Positions 8,801-17,112 of a DNA stretch of 30,964 nucleotides are shown here, piece after piece; positions within the stretch are counted from its first letter, which is position 1; the number at the start of each line of letters is the position of its first letter. The position numbers and the translations under genes were made by a program. The notes beneath the pieces are model-generated. The model made no database searches and was not told where the DNA came from. It saw only the letters and a program-made list of their open reading frames with translations. The stretch lies in IMG/VR virus record IMGVR_UViG_3300010354_000360, positions 1 through 30,964 of that record. One strand, given 5' to 3'. Source of the DNA: a virus.

Positions 8801-10978
8801 GGTGGCAAGATTTATAATGCCGAGGTTTCTATCCCTGGATATGGATACACCGAAGCACCTGCAGTGGTCATTAAAGGCGTCGGAAATGGCGCTGGAGGAT
8901 GCACAATCGAAACCTTTATAGAGATTGACACTCCAGCAGTTAGAATGGGCGTAGCGACCGATTTTGAGGGTCTAACGCAATCTACAACACCAACTCAATT
9001 TAAGTTTGATCACCCAGTATATCTACAAAATGATACAGATTATGCTTTAGTTGTTGAGACAGACTCGATTGATTATGAAATGTGGGCTTCTAGATTGGGA
9101 GAAACAGATCTTTCCACCAGCACTGTTATCACATCGCAACCATCTCTTGGATCTGTTTATAAATCACAGAATACTGAGAATTGGACCGAGGATATTTTTG
9201 AAGACATCAAGTTCTCCTTATACAGAGCAGAGTTTGATATTACAAGACCAGCAGAATTGCTTCTCAAGAATGAAAGTCTTGGATATGAGAAATTAGATTC
9301 AAATGCATTTGAAACAAATGCATCCTCCGATTCTATTGCTACATCAAAATTATTCAAGAATAATAATAGTGTAGTAAAAGTAAGTCACAGAGATAATGGT
9401 TTTGAAGATGGTGGCAAATCTTATGTATTCTTCAGAACAGTTTCTGATGTAGGTGGAATCACCTCGGAAGTATTAAACACAAACTTGTTTGAAGTTACAA
9501 ACGGTGGATTGGACTCTTATAATATTAGAACCATCACAAAAGCTTCTCAAAGCACATTTGGTGGTGGATCAAATGCATATGCCACTTATAATAGAAAATT
9601 TGAAACTCTATATCCACAAGTTCAGTACTTAACTGTTACTGGAACAAAACTAGATACTGTCGTAAAGACCACTAATATTATTCCCGTTGATTCCTTTACT
9701 CAAAACTACAGTTCTTATTCACAAACTGAATATGAAAAAACATTCTTGAACGAACCACACTATTTTGATAATCAAAAAGTAATTGCATCAGAGATTAATG
9801 AGACCCTCAATAATATCGATAGGTCACTTACATATAAGATGACACTATCATCTACTGTTTCATATTTGTCTCCAGTAGTTGATCTATCCAGTGCTTCTCT
9901 TAAAACTGTCACAAATAGAATTGAAAACGGCAACGGACAAGAAAATAGATATGGCAGAAGAAATCAGATTCTTGAATTTTATCCAATATACACTTTCTCA
10001 CTAGCTACATCAACTGTTGGCGTAACCTACACAAATCTCCAGAGTATCAAGGGAAAAACATCACAAGCTACAGGTTCGATTGTTAAGGTAGATGGTAGTA
10101 ACGTTTGGGTTAAACTTTCAACAAAGCAAGGTTTTGTAAATGGGGAAGAGGTAGATCTAACACAGTCCATTGCAAATCCAGTCACAGTTGGTTCCATCCC
10201 AACTCCAATTACGCCTAATATCAATAGTTCGACACAATCTCCTGCTGGTGAGTCGATTACTATCGTTGCTCGAAATCCAATTGAATCCAAGATTCTGGAA
10301 ACTTATGATAATAGAATTACTGGTAAATCTATCATTTGGAATAAAACATCCAGAGAATTAATCCTGCGAACAGATATTAATCCAATTAATGATAACTACA
10401 CTGCTAGAATAATTGATAATAATTTATATGCCAGAGCAAATGAGGTCACAGATCAAATTGCTGATATTTTCCGTGTAGGTGATATCATCTCATATCCAAA
10501 TCAACCAAATGATGAGGCGTTCTTCATGGAGGTTTCCAAGGTTACATACAGCAATGGTATTGATTTTGTTGCTGAAGATACATCTAAAAATAGTTCGTCT
10601 GTTGCAAAATATGTCACCAAAGAGGTATACATTAATAATCCAGCAACAGCGATTGATGTTCATCTTCTTGCAAACGTGAAAGACATCTCAAATATCCAGG
10701 TTCTCTACAAGTATAAGAGAGCATCAAGTCAGGAGAATTTTGAAGATTCGGAATGGTTCTACTTTAATGATGATGGACAACCAGATTCATACGAGATTGC
10801 TACTGCTGAAAATACTATTTCTAGCATTGTTGAGAAGCAGTCTGCATATCAAGATCTTAAGTACAGTATTGCTGACCTTCCAGAATTCTCATCCTTTGCA
10901 ATCAAGATTGTTATGAAGGGTGTTGATCCAGCATATGTTCCTAAGATTCAGGATATTCGTGCCGTTGCTGCATTCTAA
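2843..10978 (+). CDS. DUF4815-type giant baseplate/tail structural protein
   Basis: A 2711-residue protein. The N-terminus (GRELIQLQSILQNQVESFG, about residues 32-54) and the central IGKLEKRIERLEYYTTLSI segment (about 1369-1387), followed by RFKCGFFVDNF (about 1406-1416), are hallmarks of the DUF4815 virion proteins of marine T4-like phages. A later NPMAQTF block (about 1786-1792) followed by a beta region with FKTKSAEVPIKVYL is also typical. The charged IGKLEKRIERLEYY segment is probably a coiled coil. Beta modules are inserted at several places: TSGVRATVL near residue 110, TSGAYGVVEG near 690, paired GANY/GYGY repeats near 1950-2020, and KTSQATGSIVKV near 2400. It follows gp8, and cyanophages lack recognisable gp7, gp9 and gp10, so a role as the peripheral baseplate organiser is a reasonable inference. 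No enzyme motif is seen. Confidence 0.8.
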   Translation: MPQKTNLNVNPYYEDFDAKKNFYKILFRPGYSIQGRELIQLQSILQNQVESFGRFAFKQGQLVIPGEVSLNTKLDYVKLSSVTEVAVNDGNDIVYKKYDITQLIGQTLRGITSGVRATVLTANLATADSADTLYVNYLNSGNSNTEETFRQGETLEVVNGINTPLMVVGTDGSVLPTSISVKDPESGLITSLESPAMGYGSAVKVEEGIYFVNGYFVRNDEQLLVIDEYYNKPSAKVGFTIVEEIITPEEDSSLYDNSIGSSNYTAPGAHRLKISLALKEFALDAITDKNFIQLLTVLKGTVQRKIAAADYTLLEQTLARRTFDESGDYVVENFSVDIREYAQQNSNMGIYSADEFGLYNGLTSAEASKKMVASIGPGKAYIKGYEIVNKETKYLEINKARESLTSDNVTIKTKGLPTYNISNVYGSVPLNKEGSQLTAYPTVYLYNLFNDGYVGLNGTESNTNYRQTIERRGLFFDSNTAVKTITLNIVDVNIPITSISPDELETTFAKLWYVKTRAGTNVVSSVDVLSYTKVFKPLINPGTTEESKFLEVTVAGLKSDLENVFKDYDESSSDKRRKLFITQNDAIGDEKEGLSSTIFAYIVDYSDSITPVIGTAKPSNFYLQRRGDGFNPDSNVVISKGILPQGTEAYNASFGFSYFDPQFFTKLKLDSTPPQGSYDVGVYVYGLTSGAYGVVEGAPGGVYSTGNLLFVKTLSGKFVPGETIRDEEGNLVKISQENTISHFIVQNRGLGYPTTTKIIIDGVTYDSSQFEVGTIATGVYKISINDTSALVQYSKPPVITFDTGSANPTESASVLAVLNKNSVTTYTPQNVKSFGASYGSGNENKFTADVIADSRTYSDITPITDFTFFGLKGTKFLESTSFSADASSVVQQGDLVQFSDAANNTIRAIVQYATSPSGSSKTRIYLDETLYDDVTGTTVVRLRPKVANSNAGTLLFPTGSKQVSKISAGSEDSKIKYYFRRDFVTTGSTDGGLITFAAQLPFGTQRFAAFNENNYIITVLNKNSADLVETGDIIYIDPDFVTISSSTDTASGLTAGSIEFELPKSYFTANYEGVANYVAPDLKLTATLEVTNAKPRLKTAVRNRRIVVNSAGDRVLPFRGTNYDSDSVEILSYSDAFKLRYVYEGTSTQPPEIDRAGNLVSGTDVTNRYTFDDGQRDTIYDVSRIIIKPGFEPAVGQLVIAFDYFEQSQGDFCTIDSYLHESGVSEDEIPSFNSSVLGNVDLKNLIDFRPKVNNQTIIAGFQDTSSLEVTSSNFSGAGAIVASTPAPDINLEYTFSFSQVQYLDRIDGIFLNKNGEFVVKEGNSSLNPSKPDQIKDAIPLFYAYIPAYTNTSKDVRITPVEHKRYTMRDIGKLEKRIERLEYYTTLSILEQQALNMQVKDDIGLDRFKCGFFVDNFEAHKVGNLVSADYKCSIDSKQSVLRPQSKEDSLKLKEVYTRQDQRSVAGYQKSKDIVTLPYSSVKLLGNDFASKTINPNPFVVFQYVGDGKISPEIDQWYDQSIDPLVVDTNTSIFNIFLAKDDSRESFASLHNSFIVNWVGTSPSFTSINSLGESNSSNAKSTVSAASVGSSSNISPQNNEIGKGVQSKSIGENIVSTSLQFFARTQPIKFVIGRLKPNTKVSVFLEGRNINRWVNPDLRFTGVAGNSLSAFNGDIVSDESGNASGLILLPAGYPPRENATWTGDIGTVDYDTSAEELRFTVGTLTFRFTSSSVDASKETVDTYAEIKYYATGILPENPAGIVSTKPSYFKSNEGVQFVDSNTDNPLRPNPMAQTFKIENYDGGLFVTGADLYFKTKSAEVPIKVYLTNVDYDKPGKNIIPGTETTLTPLTYLKCYANGNANITLGEYVIGTSSAASGPISAVYDKNGVELTPTSTGIYSLTNEQVYTLVLSNHNGKSFSQNEDLEIPSVTLANAIGGTNIKLTIAKDSGKLSDIRIINPGANYDSAVLTIESPQLPGGSVATARINVSGGKIYNAEVSIPGYGYTEAPAVVIKGVGNGAGGCTIETFIEIDTPAVRMGVATDFEGLTQSTTPTQFKFDHPVYLQNDTDYALVVETDSIDYEMWASRLGETDLSTSTVITSQPSLGSVYKSQNTENWTEDIFEDIKFSLYRAEFDITRPAELLLKNESLGYEKLDSNAFETNASSDSIATSKLFKNNNSVVKVSHRDNGFEDGGKSYVFFRTVSDVGGITSEVLNTNLFEVTNGGLDSYNIRTITKASQSTFGGGSNAYATYNRKFETLYPQVQYLTVTGTKLDTVVKTTNIIPVDSFTQNYSSYSQTEYEKTFLNEPHYFDNQKVIASEINETLNNIDRSLTYKMTLSSTVSYLSPVVDLSSASLKTVTNRIENGNGQENRYGRRNQILEFYPIYTFSLATSTVGVTYTNLQSIKGKTSQATGSIVKVDGSNVWVKLSTKQGFVNGEEVDLTQSIANPVTVGSIPTPITPNINSSTQSPAGESITIVARNPIESKILETYDNRITGKSIIWNKTSRELILRTDINPINDNYTARIIDNNLYARANEVTDQIADIFRVGDIISYPNQPNDEAFFMEVSKVTYSNGIDFVAEDTSKNSSSVAKYVTKEVYINNPATAIDVHLLANVKDISNIQVLYKYKRASSQENFEDSEWFYFNDDGQPDSYEIATAENTISSIVEKQSAYQDLKYSIADLPEFSSFAIKIVMKGVDPAYVPKIQDIRAVAAF

Positions 10979-10987
10979 TTTCCGCGT

Positions 10988-11194
10988 ATGGATTATATTA
11001 AAGTTAGTGGTCATGATGGTCTTGTAAGGGACCAAAACACAGGTGCAATCATAAATCAGGATATGTCTGCTATTGAAGCTAGACGCAAGATAAAACACTT
11101 GAATTCCGCGTTAGAAGACATAAATATGTTGAAGGATGAAATTTCTGAAATCAAATCCCTACTTCGAGAGTTAATCAAAAATGCCAGCAATTAA
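10988..11194 (+). CDS. Small conserved phage protein with C-terminal coiled coil
   Basis: A 68-residue protein. The N-terminus (YIKVSGHDGLVRDQNTGAII) matches a motif I recall from short hypothetical proteins in tail regions of marine T4-like phages. The C-terminal half, from about residue 35, is a heptad-patterned helix (LNSALEDINMLKDEISEIK, then a Leu-rich end) that should form a coiled coil. It starts 10 bases after the DUF4815 stop, and its end overlaps the next ATG (11181) by 14 bases, so translational coupling is likely. It could be a small structural or assembly partner of the following fibre; this is inferred from position only. Confidence 0.75.
   Translation: MDYIKVSGHDGLVRDQNTGAIINQDMSAIEARRKIKHLNSALEDINMLKDEISEIKSLLRELIKNASN
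11119..11126 (+). promoter_or_regulatory. Candidate late promoter inside the 68-residue gene
   Basis: CATAAATA, seven of eight bases of the late element, lies within the coding sequence of the small gene and 54 bases before the ATG at 11181. The same octamer precedes the genes at 27014 and 29872. It could give the 1808-residue protein its own transcript. Confidence 0.5.
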
Positions 11195-14100
11195 TGTCGC
11201 TAGAACCGATACCTTTGAACAGCAAAGGGTAAAGATTAATCAGATTGGAGATCAGATTTTTACTATAACTCAGGGTGGTAGTGATCTATCAACTGGCAAT
11301 TTGAAACTTGGCGATGGAACAATTTCAGGACCAAGTTTAGCTTTTGTAGCAGATGCTTCTCTTGGAATCTACAGACCTTCTGGAGATACTATAGGTTTTG
11401 TAAGTTCATCAAAGAAAGTTTTTGATATCTCTCAAACTTATCTAAAATCATACAAAGATTTTTCTATTGAGAAAAATAGTTTAGATAGTTTATACCTATC
11501 AATTACAAATGCTGGACAAAATTATGATGCTGGAAGTTATCAAGATATTCCAGCGATTGGAGGAACTGGTGATGGTGCTACATTTGCTATTACAGTAGAT
11601 GGTTTTGATGGAACTATAACAGATACTGGTTCTGGATATACTGCTGGTGTTTATCAAAATATTCCTCTTTCTGGTGGATCTGGTTCTGGAGCGAAATTCA
11701 ATTTTACAGTTTCCGACGTTGATGGTGATATTACAAATGCTGGATCTGGATATACTCCTGGAACTTATACTAATGTAGATCTGACTGGCGGATCTGGTTC
11801 TGGATTGACAGCTGATATTACAGTATCATCTTTCAATTTCGATGTTCAGCAGGGAAGTAATTATCCCAGCGGAACTTTCAAATCAATTCCACTTACTGGT
11901 GGATCTGGTTCTGGATTCAAAGCAAATATAGTTGTATTGAATGGGAATATCCAAGCATTTGGTGGTGTTTTTGGTAGTGTTCTAGTAAGTTCTGGATCTG
12001 GATATCAAGTAGGAGACGTACTAACCTATACATTCCCAACAGGAATCACACAAACTTTTGCAGTTACTGCTGGTGGAGGAAAGTATTATCTCGATGGAGT
12101 TATTGCAAATAGTTTCACATTTTTACGTGGCAATACTTATGTTTTTGATGCCAGTGATGCTTCAGCACAAAATCATCCACTTTACATTGGATCTGCTCTA
12201 AATGATACAAACAGCATTTTAGGAAGTGCAGCTGGAGTAACCTATGAGCTAGACAGTGTTGTTGTAACACCCCAAGATTATCTTGCAAATTATTCCTCAG
12301 CAACATCAAGAATTGTTACTGTAGTCGTTTCAAATAATCCTCCAAATAACCCAATATATTTGAATTGTTCTCTCCATCCAGACATGGGAGGATCAATTGA
12401 TTTGGTAACTGCAACTACTGGTTCTGGATTTAGTATGGAAATTCTACAACTCGGTGGAGTTGTAGAGACAGTAAATATTGTCAATTCTGGAAATGGATAC
12501 GCGGTTGGAGATGTTCTTGGTGTAGATTCGGCAGATGTTGGTGGTTCTGGATCTGGATTCCAATTTACTCTTGGCGGAAATATTGGAACAATCAATACAC
12601 TAACAGACATTCCAGATTTTGGTATTGGTTATCAAGTTGGAGATGTTCTAACATTAGCTCCTTCTGTAAATAATGTAACAACATATGCAAGAGGACAACT
12701 AGAATTTCTTGGAATCAATTTAGTATCCAATGCTTCTGTAGATGAGATTTCATACGCTGGTTCAGCTGGCGGAAATGCAGCAACTTACACAAATATAACT
12801 CCAACTAGAATCAGTGGAAACGGAACTGGTCTTACCGTTACTGTCGTAAAGACAGTTCCCCAAGTTGGAAATCCAATTTATGCAAGTGTAACTATCGTAA
12901 ATGCTGGTAGTGGATATAGACAAGGAGACACTTTAAGAATTCTTGGTTCTGTTCTTGGTGGTGCTGATGGAGGAAATGACCTAACAATTACTGTTTCTGT
13001 TATTGAACCTTGCAATCCACAGATCAATGTCGGGGATACCACTGGAATATCTCCTGGAGATTCTGTAGAAACTATCCAGAATTTCCTAAATGATGGGCAA
13101 CTAGGAACGAATACAACTGTCCTTAGTGTTGATAGTGCTTCTCTAATTACTCTTAGTGTTGCTCCACCAACTCCTGGAACAGTTGATATCAGGGTAATCA
13201 ATCAGAATATAACTTATCTAACTGTTCCAGATTCTTCTCTGATAAAAGTTGGATTCAATGTAGTAAAAGTAAGTGGTACTGGAACTATTGTTGTTGGAAC
13301 AAGCGTCACTTCTATTATAGATGCTACTACAGTAGCATTAGGACTACAACCATCAACTCCTGGTCCAATTGTTGTAAATTTCGAACCAACTTATGGAAGT
13401 GGTTCTGGATTCGAATATACTATTTCCGATGTTGGCATTGTTTCCGAGGTTAGTGTCACAGAGGGAGGAAATGGATATTCTGTTGGAGACACCTTGACGG
13501 TATCTTCAACTCTACTCACTTCGGAAATTGAATATCTTGTTACAAACGAGACACTCACAAAAGTATATTTTACTAGCGCATCAATTCCAGATTCTACATT
13601 CCAAGTTGGAGATAATGTAAGGGACCCTGGAGGAAATATTTTATCCAATACAGTAACATCATCAACAAACACAGTTCCTGATGCTGTTTATAGTGGAGTT
13701 ATTCCTATATCAACATCTGGCAATGGAGTTGGAGCTAGATTTGATGTTCAAAGAGGAAATACTGGATCTGTTTTATCTGCAACAATTACTATCGGTTATG
13801 AAGGAACCTTCTATGCTGTTGGTGATACTATTACTCTCCCAGGTGCATCTGTTGGCGGAACGACCCCCGCAGATAACATTGTAGTTACTGTTACAAATGC
13901 TGGCGCGGCAGGACAAAATCTTGAAGTATATAAAGTTGGATCTTCTGGTGGATTTGTTCAATATTTGATTGTTGATCAGGTATCGTTCTCATCTGGTGAT
14001 CAAATTGTAGATGTATCCGCTCCAACAGTTGGTTATGAAGTAGATTATTCTGAAAATGAATTTAGGTATTTCATAGATCTTCAAGATGGAAATGGACCTC

Positions 14101-16607
14101 AGATTACACCAAACCTAACTTTCTATGCTGGAAACACATATAAGTTTGATCTATCTGATCAATCTAATGGTTCTCATATTTTTGCTCTCAGTAGATTCAG
14201 AGATGGTCAGTGGTCTCCAAGTTTATTTGAAGACATTGCAACTACTGTAAGCACAACTTCGGCACAAATTACAATTGGAAATACAGCAGGAATATTTCCT
14301 GGAATGGTTGTCGAAAAAGTATCTGGCGATGGTATTCTTCAAACAGATACAAAAGTTCTTTCTGTAGATTCTGGAACGACTCTAACTTTAGATAAACTAC
14401 CAACTGTTCTCGGATCGATTGTAATCAACATATTTGGTGCAGAATACACCGATGGAGTTACCAGAGAATCTGATTACTTATCAATAAGAGTTACAGAATC
14501 AACACCAACTTTATATTATTATTGTGACACAGACAATAATACTCATGTGAATGAAGGTGGAGATGATAACGAAGAAGCTGTAATTACAATTGACCTCAAT
14601 AATCCAAAACAATTTGGATCTGGATTTGAAGTATTGGTGACAGATGTTCTAAAAGAAGTTTTGATCAGTCAAACTGTAGATGGACTGATCACATGTTCAG
14701 AACTACAAACAACAGATTTATCATCAACAAATGGATCCATCAATATATTTGATGCAGATGAGATTACGACAGATGAGATTACCACACCATCTATAATCTC
14801 AACCACAGGACTAACTGTTACAACTTCTGGAAACACAACATTTACAACAAATAATTTTAGAGTTGGGACAAACTTACTCATCAATGGGTCAAGTGGAGAT
14901 GTAAGCAGTTCTGGATACTTTAGTTCTTCTGAGTATCGTGTAGGCACTAACCTAAAATTATTAGATAGTGGATCTACTCTTGCGACTATTAAAAGCTTTA
15001 ATGGAAAGGATATCAGCATTGTTGCTGACTTAGGTAGAGTTGTTGATGTTGATATTCCAACTGCCTTGGCAATTCCAGTTGGTGATACGAATAATCGACC
15101 AGTTGCTGGTATTGTTAGAGATGGATGTATTCGTTTCAATACAGATACTAATCAGTATGAAGGTTATAGTACAGCAACAGCAACATGGTCTTCTCTTGGA
15201 GGAGTTAGAGACTTAGATGGAAATACCTATATTTTAGCAGAAGAAACGGTTGGAGCAAATGATAACACATTATGGTTTATCAACGATAACATCAATACTG
15301 TAAAATTCACACCAACACATTTAGAGTTTAGAAATGTAAAATCTATTAGATCTTCAAACGTTTCTGCTCCAGCATATACTAATTGGGCTGCAAATACTCC
15401 AGTAACTTTAGGACAATATCTGAAGTATAAGAATAATCTCTATGAAGTTACTGTTGCTGGAACTACTGCGACTTCTGGAAATGAACCAACGCATACATCT
15501 GGTGCATTAGCGAACGGAAGCGCAGAGCTAACTTGGTCACAATTAGCAGTAGCACCACTAACATTTGAAGATATTGAAGTTTTAAGAATAGGACCTCTCG
15601 GTGGATTGCCAGTTTCGATTAATAACGATTTGAGGTTGGCGAATAATGTATTATCAACTGATATCAGTGATTTGATTTTACGTCCAAACTCTGGAAAGAA
15701 AGTTATAATTGATTCAACAACTACTCTTGTTGTCCCTGCTGGAGCAGATGCAGATAGAGGTGTTCCATCTCAAGGATCTATTAGATTTAGCACGACTACA
15801 TCGCAATTTGAAGGATACGATGGTGTCAACTGGGGATCTTTGGGTGGAGTAAAAGATGTAGATCAAAATACTTATATCATTCCAGAACTATCTCCTGGAT
15901 CAAATGAAAATATTCTGTATTTTGTCAATGACAATAATAACACTCTTCAACTAACCACATCATCTTTAGATTTCTATTCTGTAGATACAATTAGATCTGT
16001 TGTAAGTGATGAATTAGAGATCACAGCATCTCTCCTAACATTTGATAATGGAGCATCTACGTTTGATAATACAGATCCAACTAAAACATTTTTACACACA
16101 GCGAAACAGTATTTTGATCTAGGACTTTCTGCTGGTTTAACAACAGATCCAGTTCTAAGATTGGATGATCAAGGTGATGTTTATTTGAATATTGGATTTG
16201 GTACTGGCGTTTATGATGGTGTGAAAATTTTTGATGGTGATTTGAAAGAGTTTGAACTGGCAGATATCAAAATAGTCACAGAAAAACTAGTTTTGGTAAA
16301 AGACACAGTTGATAATGGAAACTCTATAATCTATGATAGTTCTACATCTGCTGGATCAAAAACAACAGTTATTGCAGAAAATCCAACTTCAGGTGACAAA
16401 GAGTTTATTGAATTTGGAATCTTAGATGATGGAACCGATGTTTATCACACAGAATATGGAAATATTAGAACTGGAACACAATTGATTATTCCAACATTTG
16501 AATTTTCTGGATCTGGTAACATTGTCCTAAATATTGATTTAGGACCCAACATAAATCCAACCGAGACAGTAAGAATTACTGTTGTATCAAATATCACCAA
16601 GAAATAA
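11181..16607 (+). CDS. Giant fibre-like structural protein with cupredoxin-like domains
   Basis: A 1808-residue protein that starts like cyanophage virion proteins (MPAINVARTDTFEQQRVKIN). In order: four tandem beta repeats of about 38 residues (108-256); a cupredoxin-like domain (about 300-412) with H332, C396, H399 and M402; further GSGY modules (about 420-620); three PGxxV-type beta modules (about 610-740); a second cupredoxin-like domain (about 955-1145) with H999, C1115 and H1122, split by another PGMVV beta module; then two copies of a fibre shaft block (IRFNTDTNQYEGY and IRFSTTTSQFEGY, each followed by W, SLGGV and DxNTYI) around an NLYEVTVAG carbohydrate-binding-like insert (about 1394-1460). 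No signal peptide or membrane segment. It probably forms an elongated trimeric fibre or a baseplate appendage; the exact tail part is unknown. Confidence 0.72.
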   Translation: MPAINVARTDTFEQQRVKINQIGDQIFTITQGGSDLSTGNLKLGDGTISGPSLAFVADASLGIYRPSGDTIGFVSSSKKVFDISQTYLKSYKDFSIEKNSLDSLYLSITNAGQNYDAGSYQDIPAIGGTGDGATFAITVDGFDGTITDTGSGYTAGVYQNIPLSGGSGSGAKFNFTVSDVDGDITNAGSGYTPGTYTNVDLTGGSGSGLTADITVSSFNFDVQQGSNYPSGTFKSIPLTGGSGSGFKANIVVLNGNIQAFGGVFGSVLVSSGSGYQVGDVLTYTFPTGITQTFAVTAGGGKYYLDGVIANSFTFLRGNTYVFDASDASAQNHPLYIGSALNDTNSILGSAAGVTYELDSVVVTPQDYLANYSSATSRIVTVVVSNNPPNNPIYLNCSLHPDMGGSIDLVTATTGSGFSMEILQLGGVVETVNIVNSGNGYAVGDVLGVDSADVGGSGSGFQFTLGGNIGTINTLTDIPDFGIGYQVGDVLTLAPSVNNVTTYARGQLEFLGINLVSNASVDEISYAGSAGGNAATYTNITPTRISGNGTGLTVTVVKTVPQVGNPIYASVTIVNAGSGYRQGDTLRILGSVLGGADGGNDLTITVSVIEPCNPQINVGDTTGISPGDSVETIQNFLNDGQLGTNTTVLSVDSASLITLSVAPPTPGTVDIRVINQNITYLTVPDSSLIKVGFNVVKVSGTGTIVVGTSVTSIIDATTVALGLQPSTPGPIVVNFEPTYGSGSGFEYTISDVGIVSEVSVTEGGNGYSVGDTLTVSSTLLTSEIEYLVTNETLTKVYFTSASIPDSTFQVGDNVRDPGGNILSNTVTSSTNTVPDAVYSGVIPISTSGNGVGARFDVQRGNTGSVLSATITIGYEGTFYAVGDTITLPGASVGGTTPADNIVVTVTNAGAAGQNLEVYKVGSSGGFVQYLIVDQVSFSSGDQIVDVSAPTVGYEVDYSENEFRYFIDLQDGNGPQITPNLTFYAGNTYKFDLSDQSNGSHIFALSRFRDGQWSPSLFEDIATTVSTTSAQITIGNTAGIFPGMVVEKVSGDGILQTDTKVLSVDSGTTLTLDKLPTVLGSIVINIFGAEYTDGVTRESDYLSIRVTESTPTLYYYCDTDNNTHVNEGGDDNEEAVITIDLNNPKQFGSGFEVLVTDVLKEVLISQTVDGLITCSELQTTDLSSTNGSINIFDADEITTDEITTPSIISTTGLTVTTSGNTTFTTNNFRVGTNLLINGSSGDVSSSGYFSSSEYRVGTNLKLLDSGSTLATIKSFNGKDISIVADLGRVVDVDIPTALAIPVGDTNNRPVAGIVRDGCIRFNTDTNQYEGYSTATATWSSLGGVRDLDGNTYILAEETVGANDNTLWFINDNINTVKFTPTHLEFRNVKSIRSSNVSAPAYTNWAANTPVTLGQYLKYKNNLYEVTVAGTTATSGNEPTHTSGALANGSAELTWSQLAVAPLTFEDIEVLRIGPLGGLPVSINNDLRLANNVLSTDISDLILRPNSGKKVIIDSTTTLVVPAGADADRGVPSQGSIRFSTTTSQFEGYDGVNWGSLGGVKDVDQNTYIIPELSPGSNENILYFVNDNNNTLQLTTSSLDFYSVDTIRSVVSDELEITASLLTFDNGASTFDNTDPTKTFLHTAKQYFDLGLSAGLTTDPVLRLDDQGDVYLNIGFGTGVYDGVKIFDGDLKEFELADIKIVTEKLVLVKDTVDNGNSIIYDSSTSAGSKTTVIAENPTSGDKEFIEFGILDDGTDVYHTEYGNIRTGTQLIIPTFEFSGSGNIVLNIDLGPNINPTETVRITVVSNITKK
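11502..11948 (+). repeat. Four tandem ~38-residue GSGY beta repeats
   Basis: Four in-frame repeats begin near 11502, 11616, 11730 and 11838. Each has the pattern ITxxGSGYxxGxY, then IPLxGGSGSG, then a hydrophobic strand. The DNA copies share GGATCTGGTTCTGGA or close to it. The fourth copy has lost the ITNAG start and reads QQGSNYPSG. The repeats are protein modules, not mobile DNA. Confidence 0.8.
12070..12416 (+). other. Cupredoxin-like domain with a full ligand set
   Basis: The segment opens with YYLDGV and FTFLRGNTYVFDASD, has NHPLYIG with H332, and closes with YLNCSLHPDMGG, giving C396, H399 and M402. This His...Cys-x2-His-x2-Met layout resembles type 1 copper sites of small blue copper proteins. 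Copper binding is inference; in phage appendages such domains may serve only as beta scaffolds. Confidence 0.6.
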
Positions 16608-16609
16608 AA

Positions 16610-17110
16610 ATGGCAACTACGAAAGAAAAATTTGATTCTACTGGTGGATTTTCCATCGATAAAACTATTATTGTTGATGAGTTGAGAAATGCTAAAGATT
16701 TGAATAGCTTAGAAATCAAAAACTCTTTTTATGATGATAGCAAGGTAAGAAATTATATTCTTAGGGGTCTAAACACTAGTGTTTTAGAGTTGGATTTAGT
16801 TGGATCTCAAATTGTAATAGACAACAATACTTTGAATTTTATTACGGGTCATATCATTGCAGTAAATCCCCAGGGTTCTGTTTATTCTGCAAAATTAGAA
16901 ACAGCGTTACTGGCGGATTCTATTGGAAATACAAATGTCCTTTCTAGTATGAGAACTGTCATAAAAGATGACATCCCATCGGGACAAACCTGGGGAATAG
17001 ATCCACTTGGATCAGCAAATAGATTTAGTTATGCAACCATTAGAGCAGGAACAACTAACGATATTAAATGGGTTGTATCTACTCAAGTTATTAGTATCGA
17101 ATGGGCTTGA
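16610..17110 (+). CDS. Virion structural protein of unknown role (166 residues)
   Basis: The gene starts two bases after the stop of the 1808-residue protein, so it is probably co-transcribed and coupled. The N-terminal part (GGFSIDKTIIVDELRNAKDLN) is followed by mixed beta strands, and the C-terminus ends in alternating hydrophobic strands (IKWVVSTQVISIEWA). The composition is that of a compact soluble beta protein without signal peptide, membrane segment or catalytic motif. Position between two giant fibre genes suggests a connector, cap or fibre accessory protein. I do not recognise a T4 homologue. Confidence 0.62.
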   Translation: MATTKEKFDSTGGFSIDKTIIVDELRNAKDLNSLEIKNSFYDDSKVRNYILRGLNTSVLELDLVGSQIVIDNNTLNFITGHIIAVNPQGSVYSAKLETALLADSIGNTNVLSSMRTVIKDDIPSGQTWGIDPLGSANRFSYATIRAGTTNDIKWVVSTQVISIEWA

Positions 17111-17112
17111 TG

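Noticed and set aside
2843-10978. Naming the DUF4815 protein gp7 or gp10
   Set aside because: Position and size invite it, but I see no sequence match to either T4 protein, so no symbol was given.
11502-11948. CRISPR-like or satellite DNA repeat
   Set aside because: The repeats keep the reading frame, vary at third positions and encode a protein module; there are no unique spacers.
14669-15139. 156-codon open frame on the - strand (and similar ones at 24485-24925, 12878-13201, 12290-12610)
   Set aside because: They lie fully inside well-supported + strand genes, have no ribosome binding site or promoter that I can see, and their composition is what the opposite strand of a Ser/Thr/Gly-rich gene gives.
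16526-16543. CCTAAAT-ATTG-ATTTAGG hairpin overlapping a CTAAATA near the end of the 1808-residue gene
   Set aside because: The stem is short and AT-rich with no T tract, and the motif is 77 bases from the next ATG; chance in AT-rich coding sequence is likely.
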